NCBI RefSeq assembly: GCF_019428685.1
Contig: NZ_CP080095.1
Coordinates: forward strand, 3,968,001 to 4,032,000
Length of the DNA stretch: 64,000 bases
Direction of reading: 5' to 3'
Source of the DNA: Paraburkholderia edwinii
GTDB taxonomy: Bacteria > Pseudomonadota > Gammaproteobacteria > Burkholderiales > Burkholderiaceae
Shown here: piece by piece, positions 1-8,611 of the stretch
How the letters are laid out: every line of letters starts with the position of its first letter
Numbering within the stretch: position 1 is the first letter of the stretch
Made by a program: the position numbers and the translations under genes
The notes under the pieces: model-generated
What the model was told of the DNA's origin: nothing
Databases searched by the model: none
The model's input: only the letters and a program-made list of their open reading frames with translations

Positions 1-1002
1 ATAGAACGACGTGCCGGGCGGAATCGGCGCATGGCCCGTGCTCGCGGCCGGCACGAGCGGCGTCGGGCCCGCGACGAACGCGGCGGCGTCCTGATAGACG
101 ACGTCGTCGGCATCGAGCGAGACAAACAGCACCGAGCTGACCTGGAAGCTATACCAGCGGCCCGCGAAACGCGAGCCGTTATCGGGCAGCGTATAGCGCG
201 TCAGATACGAATCGAGGCCTTGCGCGCCGTTGTAAAACTCGATCTCGTGATTGCCGGGGCACGGCATCCACGGACGGTTAGCCGACGACGTCTGATTGTT
301 GTTGGCGAAGTCGCGCCACACGTCGGTCTGATGCGTCGGATTCAGATTCGCGTAGCAAAGATCGCCGTTCAGCAGATGAAACAGCGGCTGGAAACGTTCG
401 ACCGCATCGACCGCGAAGCGGCTTTGCGGCGACGACAGCACCCACCCTGTATTCGGCGTTGCGAGGTCGCCGTAGCTCGTGAAGCGGAACGGCGCGCGGC
501 CGCGCGGCGCCGTCGTGAAGGTCGCGCTAAACGGCGAGCCTGCCCGGCTGTCGTTGTCCGCGGTCACTTCGTAACGATAGGTCGTTGCGGGCTTCAGGCC
601 GTTGAGCCGCGCATGATAGGTAAAAACGACGACACCGGTCAGCCCGTCGGTATAAGTGCGCTGCACCGCATGCACCGTCTCGCGATGCCCATGATCCGCG
701 CTGATCAGCACGCGCGGCTTCGACGAGGCGGCAAGCGACGCCCACGACACGACCACTTCGCTCGTCGGATCTTCGCCCCACGTCAGATGGATTTGCTCAG
801 GTGTGCCATCGGGTGCCGATGCCACAGCCGTGTCGGCTTTGGCCGCGCCGGCCAGCGCGCCAGCCGCGCTCGCGAAGCTCGACGCGCCGGCGAACTTCAG
901 GAAGCCGCGGCGCGAGACCATCGGCGCGGGCGTAGCGGCTGTTGTTTCAGTCGTGGTGATGGAGTCGGTAAAAGATGCGTCGGGGAGGTCTTTCTTCGTC
1001 AT
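1..1002 (-). CDS. Tat-exported purple acid phosphatase-like metallophosphoesterase, 3' end outside window
   Basis: Open on the minus strand from ATG at 1002 to the window edge, 334 codons without a stop, so the C-terminus is missing. The N-terminus carries a twin-arginine signal (VSRRGFLKFAGA, about residues 29-40) followed by a hydrophobic stretch and Ala-rich cleavage region, so export in folded form is expected. A fibronectin-like N-terminal domain precedes the phosphoesterase part, where FTSYGD, NGDLCYAN and CPGNHE match the metal-binding blocks of purple acid phosphatases. Upstream GAGAGGCG can act as ribosome site. Substrate is unknown; phosphate monoester hydrolysis in the periplasm is the family expectation. 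Confidence 0.85.
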   Translation of the reverse strand, partial: MTKKDLPDASFTDSITTTETTAATPAPMVSRRGFLKFAGASSFASAAGALAGAAKADTAVASAPDGTPEQIHLTWGEDPTSEVVVSWASLAASSKPRVLISADHGHRETVHAVQRTYTDGLTGVVVFTYHARLNGLKPATTYRYEVTADNDSRAGSPFSATFTTAPRGRAPFRFTSYGDLATPNTGWVLSSPQSRFAVDAVERFQPLFHLLNGDLCYANLNPTHQTDVWRDFANNNQTSSANRPWMPCPGNHEIEFYNGAQGLDSYLTRYTLPDNGSRFAGRWYSFQVSSVLFVSLDADDVVYQDAAAFVAGPTPLVPAASTGHAPIPPGTSFY

Positions 1003-1164
1003 GTCGGCTCGCCTCTCGAATCGTGAAGACGACGCATGAGCGCATCCGCCACGCATCGTCGGGAAGCGCGGTGGCAGTCACGCATCGTTGGGGGTGGGTT
1101 CACGCGAAACGATGGCGTGTCCTGATGACCTCAGGATGACATTGCGATCGGCAAAAAAAATCGA

Positions 1165-1383
1165 TTACCGCGCTTCAGGCGGCATGCCGCCACGAATCCG
1201 GCTGATCTCGATCGCGACATGTTCGAGACGTTCGCGATGGGACGGCACCGTTGCCTGCGATTTCAGCGCGTCGACGCGGCGCTCCCAGTATCCGATATCG
1301 ACGCGGTAGGCAACGGACAGCATGCGGACCACCTGCTCGAGATGAGCGATGTCCCCTTCAATGATCTGATCCGTTGGATTCAT
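1165..1383 (-). CDS. small conserved-looking helical protein, 72 aa, unknown function
   Basis: A 72-residue frame with ATG at 1383 preceded by GCGGAG at a normal distance. The product is soluble, predicted mostly helical (IAHLEQVVRML, RRVDALKSQA, RERLEHVAIEISRI), with no signal, cysteine pair or known motif that I recognise. It follows a spaced triple CTTAAG element by about 70 bp, which argues that it is an expressed and regulated gene. The next gene on the same strand is the exported phosphoesterase, about 160 bp further on, so the two could share the promoter. No function can be assigned. Confidence 0.6.
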   Translation of the reverse strand: MNPTDQIIEGDIAHLEQVVRMLSVAYRVDIGYWERRVDALKSQATVPSHRERLEHVAIEISRIRGGMPPEAR

Positions 1384-1451
1384 CTACGCTCCGCGAGTTG
1401 CTGGGTGTCCTCCATTACCCGGAACAACATTCGCAGGCTAGCAATCGCAAC

Positions 1452-1479
1452 CTTAAGGGAAGCTTAAGGAAAGCTTAAG
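1452..1479 (-). promoter_or_regulatory. three CTTAAG hexamers at exact 11-bp spacing, PmrA/QseB-type box
   Basis: CTTAAG occurs at 1452-1457, 1463-1468 and 1474-1479, each separated by 5 bp. The CTTAA(G)-N5-CTTAA(G) layout is the known binding pattern of PmrA/BasR and related OmpR-family regulators such as QseB. It lies upstream of the 72-residue gene at 1383; a weak -10-like TAGCCT (minus strand, 1441-1436) lies 21 bp beyond the middle hexamer. The identity of the regulator is inference. Confidence 0.55.
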
Positions 1480-1544
1480 CATGCGCTGACACGTGCGTTA
1501 TTAGATGCGTGCGCAACGAGTTTCGTCATAAGTGAATCGGAACG

Positions 1545-2294
1545 CTAGACGACCAGATAACCGCCGTCGACCGGCAGTACCGTGCCGGTGATAAACGACG
1601 CTGCCGGCGAGCATAGAAACGCGACAGCGGGACCGATATCGTCGGGCGTGCCCCAGCGCTTGAGCGGCGTGCGATCGAGTATCGCCTGCGAGCGCGCATC
1701 GTCGTTCTGCAGCGCCTGCGTGAGCGGCGTCGCGATCCAGCCGGGCGCGACTGCATTCACGCGAATGGGGTCTGCCGCATAGGCAATCGCCAGCGAACGT
1801 GTCAGCTGCGCGACGCCGCCCTTGCTTGCGCTATAGCCGGGCACGAGACCGCCGCCGAAAAAGCTCAGCATCGAAGCGGTATTGACGATCGCGCCGCCGC
1901 TTGCGCGCAATAGCGGCCGCGCCGCGGAGCAGGCGCGCATCGTGCCGGTCAGGTTCACGTCGAGCACCTGCGCGAACACGTCCGGGTCGAGTTCTTCGCC
2001 GCGACGAATCACGCCCGCGCAGTTCACCAGCACGTCGAGCGACGCGAGCGAGTTGAAGAGCGCATCGACACTCTGCCGCGACGATACATCGAGCGGCGCC
2101 GTTTCGATGCCGTCAGCGGCAAGCGTATCGCGCTGCGTCTGCGTCGGTGTGAGCGCGGCGGCGATCACGCGCGCGCCGAGTGCCGCGAACTGCCGCGCGA
2201 CACCCTCGCCGATCCCCTGCGTGCCGCCCGTCACGACGACGGTTTTGCCGGCGAACAGGTCGCGTTGAAACGTCGTTACAAACGCTGTATTCAT
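1545..2294 (-). CDS. SDR family NAD(P)-dependent oxidoreductase
   Basis: A 249-residue classical short-chain dehydrogenase. TGGTQGIG (22-29) is the cofactor-binding loop, NCAG (91-94) stabilises the core, and Ser141, Tyr154 and Lys158 (YSASK) form the catalytic set; VNAVAPGWI and the VDGGY end are typical. The chosen ATG at 2294 has AAGG upstream; a longer frame reaching 2402 would overlap the transporter gene and looks like non-coding read-through. It starts 10 bp after the MFS gene and is the last gene of the dioxygenase-MFS-SDR set, so it likely oxidises or reduces an intermediate of that pathway. Substrate unknown. Confidence 0.9.
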   Translation of the reverse strand: MNTAFVTTFQRDLFAGKTVVVTGGTQGIGEGVARQFAALGARVIAAALTPTQTQRDTLAADGIETAPLDVSSRQSVDALFNSLASLDVLVNCAGVIRRGEELDPDVFAQVLDVNLTGTMRACSAARPLLRASGGAIVNTASMLSFFGGGLVPGYSASKGGVAQLTRSLAIAYAADPIRVNAVAPGWIATPLTQALQNDDARSQAILDRTPLKRWGTPDDIGPAVAFLCSPAASFITGTVLPVDGGYLVV

Positions 2295-2304
2295 GACCTT
2301 GTAT

Positions 2305-3618
2305 TCACGAATGAGTCGCCCGTGCCTGAGCGGCCGCGCCAAGGTCGACCGTATCGGCGATCGGCACGCGCACGACGAACATATAAACGAGTGCCGCCGC
2401 AAACGATACGGCCGCGCTGATCAGAAACGCATTGACGAACGAATGCGTCCGATCGACCACGACACCCGTGACGAACGGCGCAAACGACCCGCCGAAATAG
2501 CCGCCGAAGTTCTGGATGCTGCCGAGCGAAGCGACCAGATGGCGCGGCGCCGATACGCTGACGAGCGCCCACGCGGCGCCGCTCGCGAGATTGACGAAGT
2601 ACATTGCGGCGGACAGATAAACGAGCGCAAGCGTAAGGTTCGGCGTATAAGCGGCTGGCACCGTGAACAGGGCCGCACCGATCAGCCCGGTGCAGATCGG
2701 CCACTTGCGGCTACGCATCGGCGCCATGCCGCGCGCCATCAGACCGTCGGCAATGAATCCGCTCGACAGCATGCCGAGCGTACCGAACAGATAAGGAATC
2801 GAGACGATCCAGCCGGTCTTCGCAATCGTCAGATGCCGCTCATGTTCGAGATACGCGGGCAGCCACGTCAGATACAGCCACACCATATAGATCACGCCCA
2901 TAAAGCCGAAAATCATGCCCCACGTGGTCGCCTTGCCGAACAGGCCGCGCCACTCGGCAAAGGTCATCCGGCGCTCGGCGCGCGCAAGCGGCTCCTCTTC
3001 GGTCAGATGCCGCACTTCATGCGCGTCGAGCGTAACTTCCGCGCGATTACGATAGATCAGATACCAGCCGATCGCGACGGCAATGCCGAGCACGCCCATC
3101 ACGACGAACATCCAGCGCCAGCCGAACCCGAGCAGCAGCACGGTGAGAATCGGCGGCGCAAGCGCGGGGCCGATGGTCGACGAGGTCGTGAAGATTCCCG
3201 TTGGCCGGCCGCGTTCGCGCAACGCATACCATTCGCTGACGACTTTCGCACCAGCCGGAAATTGCGGCGCTTCGCCGATGCCGAGCGCGATGCGCGCTGC
3301 CAGAAACTGCGGCAGCGTCTGCACGAGACCGCCGCATAGCTGCGCGCACGACCAGACGAACATGCCGAGGCCGAGCATCAACCGCGCGCCGAATCGATCG
3401 AGCAGCGCGCCGACCGGCAACTGCGAAAATGCATACGCAAACGAAAACGCCGATAAAAGCAGGCCCATTTGCGATGCGCTCAAGCCCAATTCGCCGCTGA
3501 CCGAATGATTGGCGATCGACAGCGTACTGCGATCGAGATAATTGACGATGCCGGCAAGCGTCAGAAACGCGATTGCGATCCATTGAATGCGCCTAAGACG
3601 CGGCGTCTTTGCTTCCAT
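2305..3618 (-). CDS. MFS transporter, anion:cation symporter (sugar-acid/aromatic-acid) type
   Basis: 437 residues with about twelve membrane segments. The N-terminal NYLDRSTLSIAN and the DRFGAR loop are hallmarks of the ACS group (GudP, ExuT, phthalate-type carriers), which import organic anions with protons. A strong GGGGGAG ribosome site precedes ATG 3618. It lies between the cupin dioxygenase (84 bp upstream) and the SDR (10 bp downstream), so it probably brings in the substrate of this catabolic cluster. Family assignment is firm, substrate is inference. Confidence 0.88.
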   Translation of the reverse strand: MEAKTPRLRRIQWIAIAFLTLAGIVNYLDRSTLSIANHSVSGELGLSASQMGLLLSAFSFAYAFSQLPVGALLDRFGARLMLGLGMFVWSCAQLCGGLVQTLPQFLAARIALGIGEAPQFPAGAKVVSEWYALRERGRPTGIFTTSSTIGPALAPPILTVLLLGFGWRWMFVVMGVLGIAVAIGWYLIYRNRAEVTLDAHEVRHLTEEEPLARAERRMTFAEWRGLFGKATTWGMIFGFMGVIYMVWLYLTWLPAYLEHERHLTIAKTGWIVSIPYLFGTLGMLSSGFIADGLMARGMAPMRSRKWPICTGLIGAALFTVPAAYTPNLTLALVYLSAAMYFVNLASGAAWALVSVSAPRHLVASLGSIQNFGGYFGGSFAPFVTGVVVDRTHSFVNAFLISAAVSFAAALVYMFVVRVPIADTVDLGAAAQARATHS

Positions 3619-3702
3619 TGCTTTGTCTCCCCCTGGGTGCTCTTGCGAGTCTGTGCGGGTGATTCGCTTCGGGTGATTCGCTCTACATCGCGCGGCTTTC
3701 AG

Positions 3703-4230
3703 CTAGCGGACGAACTGGTCGACATAATCCGCACCGAGCCCGACCTTCTGATAATGCTCGCGGCACATATCGAGCTTGGTGAACACGTCTTCATAGCCGG
3801 TGTACTTGCCATGCGGATCGCAGTAGTACATCACGCCGTTCACCTGAAAATACGTGATCATCTCTTCGACGTCTTCAGGCACATAAAGCGTATGCGTCTC
3901 GCCGGGCGGCTCGAACACGTAGCTGCCTTCGTTGGCGATCCAGTCGTGTTCGAGATAGAGCCAGCGGCCCTTGAGCACGAAACCATGCACCGCTTGCGGG
4001 TGACGATGGCGGCTTAGCACCCCGGACTTGCGCACGCGCAGCAGGTTCATCCAGTAGCCTGACGACACATTGAGGCATAGAGGACGGAACCAGACGTTCT
4101 CGGCTTGCGGCACCCACAAGCGCTCATCCTGTGGAATCGCGGAATCGACGACGATCTCGCGTAACGCCTCCGGCGGATTCGGAAGCTGATAAGGCGTCAT
4201 GGCAGCGGCGTCTTTGGCGGGGGCCGGCAT
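3703..4230 (-). CDS. 2,4'-dihydroxyacetophenone dioxygenase-family cupin
   Basis: A 175-residue single cupin, close in length to 2,4'-dihydroxyacetophenone dioxygenase, which cleaves the side chain of that ketone to 4-hydroxybenzoate and formate using iron. His75 and His77 (SRHRHP) and His113 (GETHTL) match the three-histidine metal site known for that enzyme and for the related acetylacetone dioxygenase Dke1. ATG 4230 has AAGGAG upstream; ten extra N-terminal codons to 4260 are possible but lack a site. The gene heads a likely operon with an organic-anion transporter and an SDR. The precise ketone or diketone used cannot be told from sequence. Confidence 0.8.
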   Translation of the reverse strand: MPAPAKDAAAMTPYQLPNPPEALREIVVDSAIPQDERLWVPQAENVWFRPLCLNVSSGYWMNLLRVRKSGVLSRHRHPQAVHGFVLKGRWLYLEHDWIANEGSYVFEPPGETHTLYVPEDVEEMITYFQVNGVMYYCDPHGKYTGYEDVFTKLDMCREHYQKVGLGADYVDQFVR

Positions 4231-4250
4231 CGTGTCTCCTTGATCGTTCG

Positions 4251-4271
4251 CGCTGCACATGTTGTGCAGCG
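4251..4271. promoter_or_regulatory. perfect 9-bp inverted repeat upstream of the dioxygenase, operator candidate
   Basis: CGCTGCACA (4251-4259) and TGTGCAGCG (4263-4271) form perfect arms around TGT, beginning 20 bp before the dioxygenase start. On the minus strand a TTGACA (4346-4341) with AACCAT 17 bp on could be a promoter. A repressor site between promoter and start codon is a plausible reading. No regulator gene adjoins except the LysR at 5383-6288. Confidence 0.5.
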
Positions 4272-4342
4272 GTGTCCAGATTGTGAACAGCGTGTCTTCT
4301 ATCGTTCTTATGAATGGATGGTTGACCCGTTCACGTCCTGTG

Positions 4343-5281
4343 TCAAGTTACGCGGCGCGCATCGCGCATCAAAATCTGGCGCAGCCAGCCTTGCCCGTTC
4401 ACCACGATCAATCCGATCAGCACGAACACCGAGCCCACCATAAAGGCAATCGACACGCGCTCATGCAACAGCACAATGCCGAGCGCGACGCCGAAGAGCG
4501 GCGTCAGAAACGACAGCACGCCGAGCTTCGCGGCGAAGTATTTCCGCAATAGCCAGAACCACGTCAGATAGCTCAAGAACGAAATCACGACGGACTGGAA
4601 CGCGAGGCTTCCCCATACGAGCGCCGTGCCGTGAAAATGCGTATCGCCGATCGCGAATGCAAACGGCAGCAGTAGAACGAACCCGACCGCAAGCTGATAA
4701 AACAGCGTCTGCGCCGCCGGCGCCTCGCTCAGGCGAGTCGTGCGAATCACGACGGTCGTGAGTCCCCACGATGCGCCCGCGCATAGACCGATGAAGTCGC
4801 CGAGCAGCCAGTCGCGCGACGCGGCATGCGCGTCGCTGCTGCCGAAGGCCGGCGCAAGAAAGGCAACGGCAAGGCCTGCAAATGCGAGACCGATGCCGAC
4901 CCATTGCAGCAGCGTCAAGCGTTCGTCAGGAATCCGCAGATGCAGACCGACGGCCGCGAACATCGGCGCGGTGTAGATCAGCACCGCCATATGCGATGCA
5001 TTCGTGCGGCGCAGTCCTTCGGCGATAAACAGGAACTCGAGCGCAAACAGAATGCCTGCCACGAGGCCCGAGCGCAGCGCAAGGCCCGGCAACCACCGCT
5101 CGCGCGCAACGAGGCGGCTGAAAACCCAGACGAGCAGCGCCGCGATGCCGCAACGCACGGCCACCTGCAGCATCGGCGATACGTCCGCGATGACCGCCTT
5201 GATCGCGACCTGCTGCAGGCCCCAGGCGAGGCACAGTACGATCATCACTGCCGCGGCGAATCCGTCGATCGGTTTTCTCAT
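4343..5281 (-). CDS. EamA/DMT family transporter
   Basis: 312 residues, about ten hydrophobic segments arranged as two EamA repeats (RKPIDGFAAAVMIVLCLAWGLQQVAIK at the start of repeat one, DWLLGDFIGLCAGASWGLTTVVIR at the start of repeat two). Members of this family export amino acids, metabolites or drugs across the inner membrane. The start at 5281 is the first ATG; only a weak ACGAG precedes it. It lies between the LysR gene and the dioxygenase gene on the same strand but 112 bp upstream of the latter, so it may be a separate unit. Substrate unknown. Confidence 0.88.
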   Translation of the reverse strand: MRKPIDGFAAAVMIVLCLAWGLQQVAIKAVIADVSPMLQVAVRCGIAALLVWVFSRLVARERWLPGLALRSGLVAGILFALEFLFIAEGLRRTNASHMAVLIYTAPMFAAVGLHLRIPDERLTLLQWVGIGLAFAGLAVAFLAPAFGSSDAHAASRDWLLGDFIGLCAGASWGLTTVVIRTTRLSEAPAAQTLFYQLAVGFVLLLPFAFAIGDTHFHGTALVWGSLAFQSVVISFLSYLTWFWLLRKYFAAKLGVLSFLTPLFGVALGIVLLHERVSIAFMVGSVFVLIGLIVVNGQGWLRQILMRDARRVT

Positions 5282-5382
5282 GCTCGTGGGTACCCGTTAA
5301 CGCTGTTCTTGTCAGGAGGGAGAGTCGAAGCATAAAGCTTACGCGCGCGCAACGCGATACGCGGCGCAGCGCGCTTGGGACC

Positions 5383-6288
5383 TCAGGCCGTCCCGAACTT
5401 CTGCGCATACAGCTCGCAAAGCCAGTCGACGAACACGCGCACGCGCGGCGACAGCTGCCGCCGGTACGGATACATCGCGGACACGACCAGCTCGCGGCTC
5501 GTCCATCGCGCCAGCACTTCGACGAGACGCCCCTCGCGCAGTTCGTCCTCCACATGAAAACGCGGCACCTGGATCAGCCCGCAACCGCGCAGCGCACAGA
5601 CCACATTGTTTTCCGCGTCGTTGACCGACATCCAGCCGCCGATCGCGTACTCGCGAATTGCGCCGTCGACGGTCAATTCGAACGGATAGTCGCTGCCGCC
5701 GCCGCTCGCAAAGAATCGCACCGCCTGATGCGCGGCAAGTTCTTCGGGATGCCGCGGCGTGCCGTGCCGCGCCAGATAGTCGGGGCTCGCGCAAATCACC
5801 TGCGGCATCGACGCGAGGCGCCGCGCCACGAGACTCGAATCGCGCGGATTGCCGGCGCGTATCACGCAATCGACGCCTTCCCGCACCAGATCGACAAGGC
5901 GGTCGCCGCTGCTGACGACGAGTTCGACATTCGGATAGCGGCTGCGAAACTCGTCGATGCGCGTTAGCACGATGCGCGTCGCATGCGTGCCGTGCATATC
6001 GACGCGCAATACGCCGCGTGGATTGGACGCGACATGGCGTAACGACGCTTCCGCATCGTCAAGTTCGCTGAGCACCTGCACGCAGCGCTCGTAAAACGCC
6101 TGACCGTCTAGCGTGGGCCGCACCTGGCGCGTGGTCCGCTCGAGTAGACGCGTGCCGAGCCGGGCCTCGAGTTCCTTGATCGCGTAGGTCGCCGTCGCGC
6201 GCGGAATGTCGAGCATGTCCGCGGCGCGGCTAAAGCTCTGTACTTCGACGATCCGGGTAAAGAGCTGCAGTGCGTCGAGTCGGTCCAT
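5383..6288 (-). CDS. LysR-family transcriptional regulator
   Basis: 301 residues. The N-terminal winged helix-turn-helix (LFTRIVEVQSFSRAADMLDIPRATATYAIKELEARLG, about 9-45) is of the DhcR/PgrR-like subgroup with the RTTRQVRPT wing, followed by a substrate-binding domain. It is divergent from the SDR at 6493 across 204 bp, the usual arrangement for a LysR regulator and its target. The EamA gene follows 101 bp downstream. No strong ribosome site is visible before ATG 6288. Confidence 0.9.
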   Translation of the reverse strand: MDRLDALQLFTRIVEVQSFSRAADMLDIPRATATYAIKELEARLGTRLLERTTRQVRPTLDGQAFYERCVQVLSELDDAEASLRHVASNPRGVLRVDMHGTHATRIVLTRIDEFRSRYPNVELVVSSGDRLVDLVREGVDCVIRAGNPRDSSLVARRLASMPQVICASPDYLARHGTPRHPEELAAHQAVRFFASGGGSDYPFELTVDGAIREYAIGGWMSVNDAENNVVCALRGCGLIQVPRFHVEDELREGRLVEVLARWTSRELVVSAMYPYRRQLSPRVRVFVDWLCELYAQKFGTA

Positions 6289-6492
6289 GGGGGTCTTTAT
6301 TCAGTCGAATGGAATGATGGTGCGCAACTAACGCCTATTTATCACATTCGTAGAATTTTTTCCCGAAAGCACGACTCCATTATTGAGTCTCATTGAATTT
6401 AATTGCCAATCGACGGCCATTTATCCTGACCGGCTAAATGACAACAATGCTCATCAAGCAGACACCATCCATATCACTTGAGGAGCAGACAT
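6289..6492. promoter_or_regulatory. divergent LysR/SDR promoter region with dyad at 6373-6389
   Basis: Rather AT-rich compared with its surroundings. It contains the dyad GACTC-N7-GAGTC (6373-6389), a fair candidate for the LysR recognition site because it sits between the two divergent starts. GAGGAG at 6480-6484 is the ribosome site of the SDR gene. No clear sigma-70 pair could be fixed. Confidence 0.4.
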
Positions 6493-7233
6493 ATGTCCAC
6501 CACCACCCAGAAAGTGGCGATCGTCACCGGCGGCTCGCGCGGCATCGGCCAGGCCATCGCCATCCGGCTCGCGGCTGACGGTTTCGCCATTGCCATTCAC
6601 TACGCAAGCAACGGCGCCAAGGCGGAAGAAACCGTCCACGCGATCCGCACGGTCGGCGGCACGGCGATCGCGATTCAGGGCGACGTCAGCGACCAGCACG
6701 ATGTCGCGCGCCTGTTCCGCCAGACCATGCACGAGTTCGGCCGCATCGACGTCGTGGTCAATAGCGCCGGCGTCATGCCGATGGCGAAGATCGACGTCGA
6801 TAACCTCGGCACACTGGACAAGACGGTCACGACGAACCTGCGCGGCGCGTTCAACGTGATGGCGCAGGCGGCCGCGCATCTCGACGACGGCGGCCGGATC
6901 ATCGTGCTCTCGTCGAGCGTCATCGCGAAGTCGTTTCCCGGCTACGGCCCATACATCGCGAGCAAAGCCGCCGTCGAATCGCTCGTGCCGGTGCTCGCGA
7001 ACGAGCTGCGCGGTCGCGCGATCACCGTCAATGCGATTGCGCCGGGACCGGTCGGCACCGACCTGTTCCTCGAAGGCAAGTCGGAAGAGCTGATCACGTA
7101 CCTCGCGAAACTCGCGCCGCTCGAACGGATCGGCAAGCCCGACGAGATCGCCTCGGCCGTGTCGTTCCTCGCCGGCCCCGACGGCGCATGGGTCAACGCA
7201 CAGGTCGTGCGTGTGAACGGCGGCTATGCATAA
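6493..7233 (+). CDS. SDR family oxidoreductase (3-oxoacyl-ACP reductase-like)
   Basis: 246 residues. TGGSRGIG (12-19) binds NAD(P), NSAG (90-93) is the core motif, and Tyr154/Lys158 (YIASK) with the Ser run at 140-142 form the active site. It ends in VNGGYA like many FabG-type or glucose-1-dehydrogenase-type enzymes. ATG 6493 was chosen for the GAGGAG upstream; five further codons could be read at the N-terminus. It is controlled, by position, by the divergent LysR gene. Substrate unknown. Confidence 0.9.
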   Translation: MSTTTQKVAIVTGGSRGIGQAIAIRLAADGFAIAIHYASNGAKAEETVHAIRTVGGTAIAIQGDVSDQHDVARLFRQTMHEFGRIDVVVNSAGVMPMAKIDVDNLGTLDKTVTTNLRGAFNVMAQAAAHLDDGGRIIVLSSSVIAKSFPGYGPYIASKAAVESLVPVLANELRGRAITVNAIAPGPVGTDLFLEGKSEELITYLAKLAPLERIGKPDEIASAVSFLAGPDGAWVNAQVVRVNGGYA

Positions 7234-7510
7234 GCGCTCGTATCAGAACGCTCACACTCGAAAAAATGGGCAAGGCGCCGAAGCGGGAATAGACCCACGA
7301 GAGCCGCGACCAGACCAGAACCGCACGTTCCCGCATAAAAAGAAAATTGGCCGTGCTTACGGAACATGCTAGAAATTTGAAAGCAGCATACTGGCGCTCC
7401 ATCTGGCGGTCCGGCGGCCAGGCGCTCCGGTGCTGCTTTGCCTTCGTTCGCAGGATGCTTGCGCCGGCGGATTTACCTTTCCCACAATAAGCTTTCACGG
7501 AGGTCGCTCA

Positions 7511-8611
7511 ATGTCGTCTCCTGGTCCGTCGCGCAAGCCTAACCCTCATCCGCTTCCGGCCTTAGCCGCCATCGCGCTTATCGTCGTCGTGCTGTTGCTG
7601 CTGTTCGCATGGGCAGGCGGTTGGCTCACGCCGAACCGCACGAGCGGCTCGACCCTCGTCAACATCCTTCAATTCAATGCCGGCAGGATCTATCCGGGTT
7701 TCAGACGCGCGCATGCGAAGGGCATCTGCGTAAGCGGTCACTTCGAGTCGAACGGCGCGGGCACGGCCCTCTCCAGCGCCGCGTTGTTCACGCAGGGCTC
7801 GGTGCCCGTGATCGGCCGCTTCAACACCGGCAGCGGGGTGCCGACCAGCAACGACGACGAGCAGATCTTTCACGGGCTCGGCTTGCGCTTCCAGTTGCCC
7901 GACGGCGAGGAATGGCGCATGGCGCTCGACCAGACGCCGATTTTCATCGTATCGAAGCCGGCCGACTTTATCGCGCTGCAGGTCGCATCGAAACCGGACC
8001 CGGCCACGCACAAGCCCGATCCGGACAAGATGAAGGCGTTTTTGTCGACGCATCCTGAGACGGTGCGCTTTCTCGACTGGCTCGGCAAAAATCCGATGCC
8101 GTCGAGCTTCGCGAACGGCACGTATCACAGCATCAATGCATTTCGCTTCACCACCGGCACCGGCACGATCCGTTATGTGCGCTGGCAGTTCGAACCCGAA
8201 CAGCCGTTCACGGCGCTCGACAAGAGCAAGGCGAGCGCGCTCGGGCCGAACTTCCTGTACAACGACCTGCTGCAGCGCGTCCACAACGGTCCGGTGAAGT
8301 GGCACATGATCCTGATACCGGCCAACCCCGGCGATCAGACCGACAACGCGACGATCGAATGGACCCCTGATCATCAGCGCATCGATGCCGGCACGCTCGT
8401 GTTCGATCAGATCGCGACGGAAGAAGACGGCAACTGCCGCGACTACAACTACGATCCGCTGATTCTGCCGAAGGGCGTCGCGCGTTCCGAAGACCCGCTG
8501 CTGCCCGCGCGCTCGGCCGCTTACTCGGCCTCGTTCAGGCGCCGCGCGGCCGAAGGTCCGCGCCCTGATGCCATCACCATCGAACTGCAGAAAAACGGAG
8601 GCGCGCAATGA
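7511..8611 (+). CDS. membrane-anchored catalase-family peroxidase (SrpA-like)
   Basis: 366 residues. One N-terminal membrane helix (about 17-37, LAAIALIVVVLLLLFAWAGG) is followed by a short catalase fold of the SrpA type, with GRFNTGSGVPTSND and the GLGLRF block. These heme proteins decompose peroxides and, anchored this way, act on the periplasmic face. GGAGG precedes ATG 7511. The stop overlaps the start of the cytochrome b gene by ATGA, so both are translated together, a recurrent pair in proteobacteria suggesting electron delivery to the peroxidase. Confidence 0.88.
   Translation: MSSPGPSRKPNPHPLPALAAIALIVVVLLLLFAWAGGWLTPNRTSGSTLVNILQFNAGRIYPGFRRAHAKGICVSGHFESNGAGTALSSAALFTQGSVPVIGRFNTGSGVPTSNDDEQIFHGLGLRFQLPDGEEWRMALDQTPIFIVSKPADFIALQVASKPDPATHKPDPDKMKAFLSTHPETVRFLDWLGKNPMPSSFANGTYHSINAFRFTTGTGTIRYVRWQFEPEQPFTALDKSKASALGPNFLYNDLLQRVHNGPVKWHMILIPANPGDQTDNATIEWTPDHQRIDAGTLVFDQIATEEDGNCRDYNYDPLILPKGVARSEDPLLPARSAAYSASFRRRAAEGPRPDAITIELQKNGGAQ

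Noticed and set aside
31..1026. 331-codon open frame on the plus strand
   Set aside because: It is the antisense of the exported metallophosphoesterase, Arg/Ala-rich, without motifs or ribosome site; the opposite strand has Tat and GNHE motifs.
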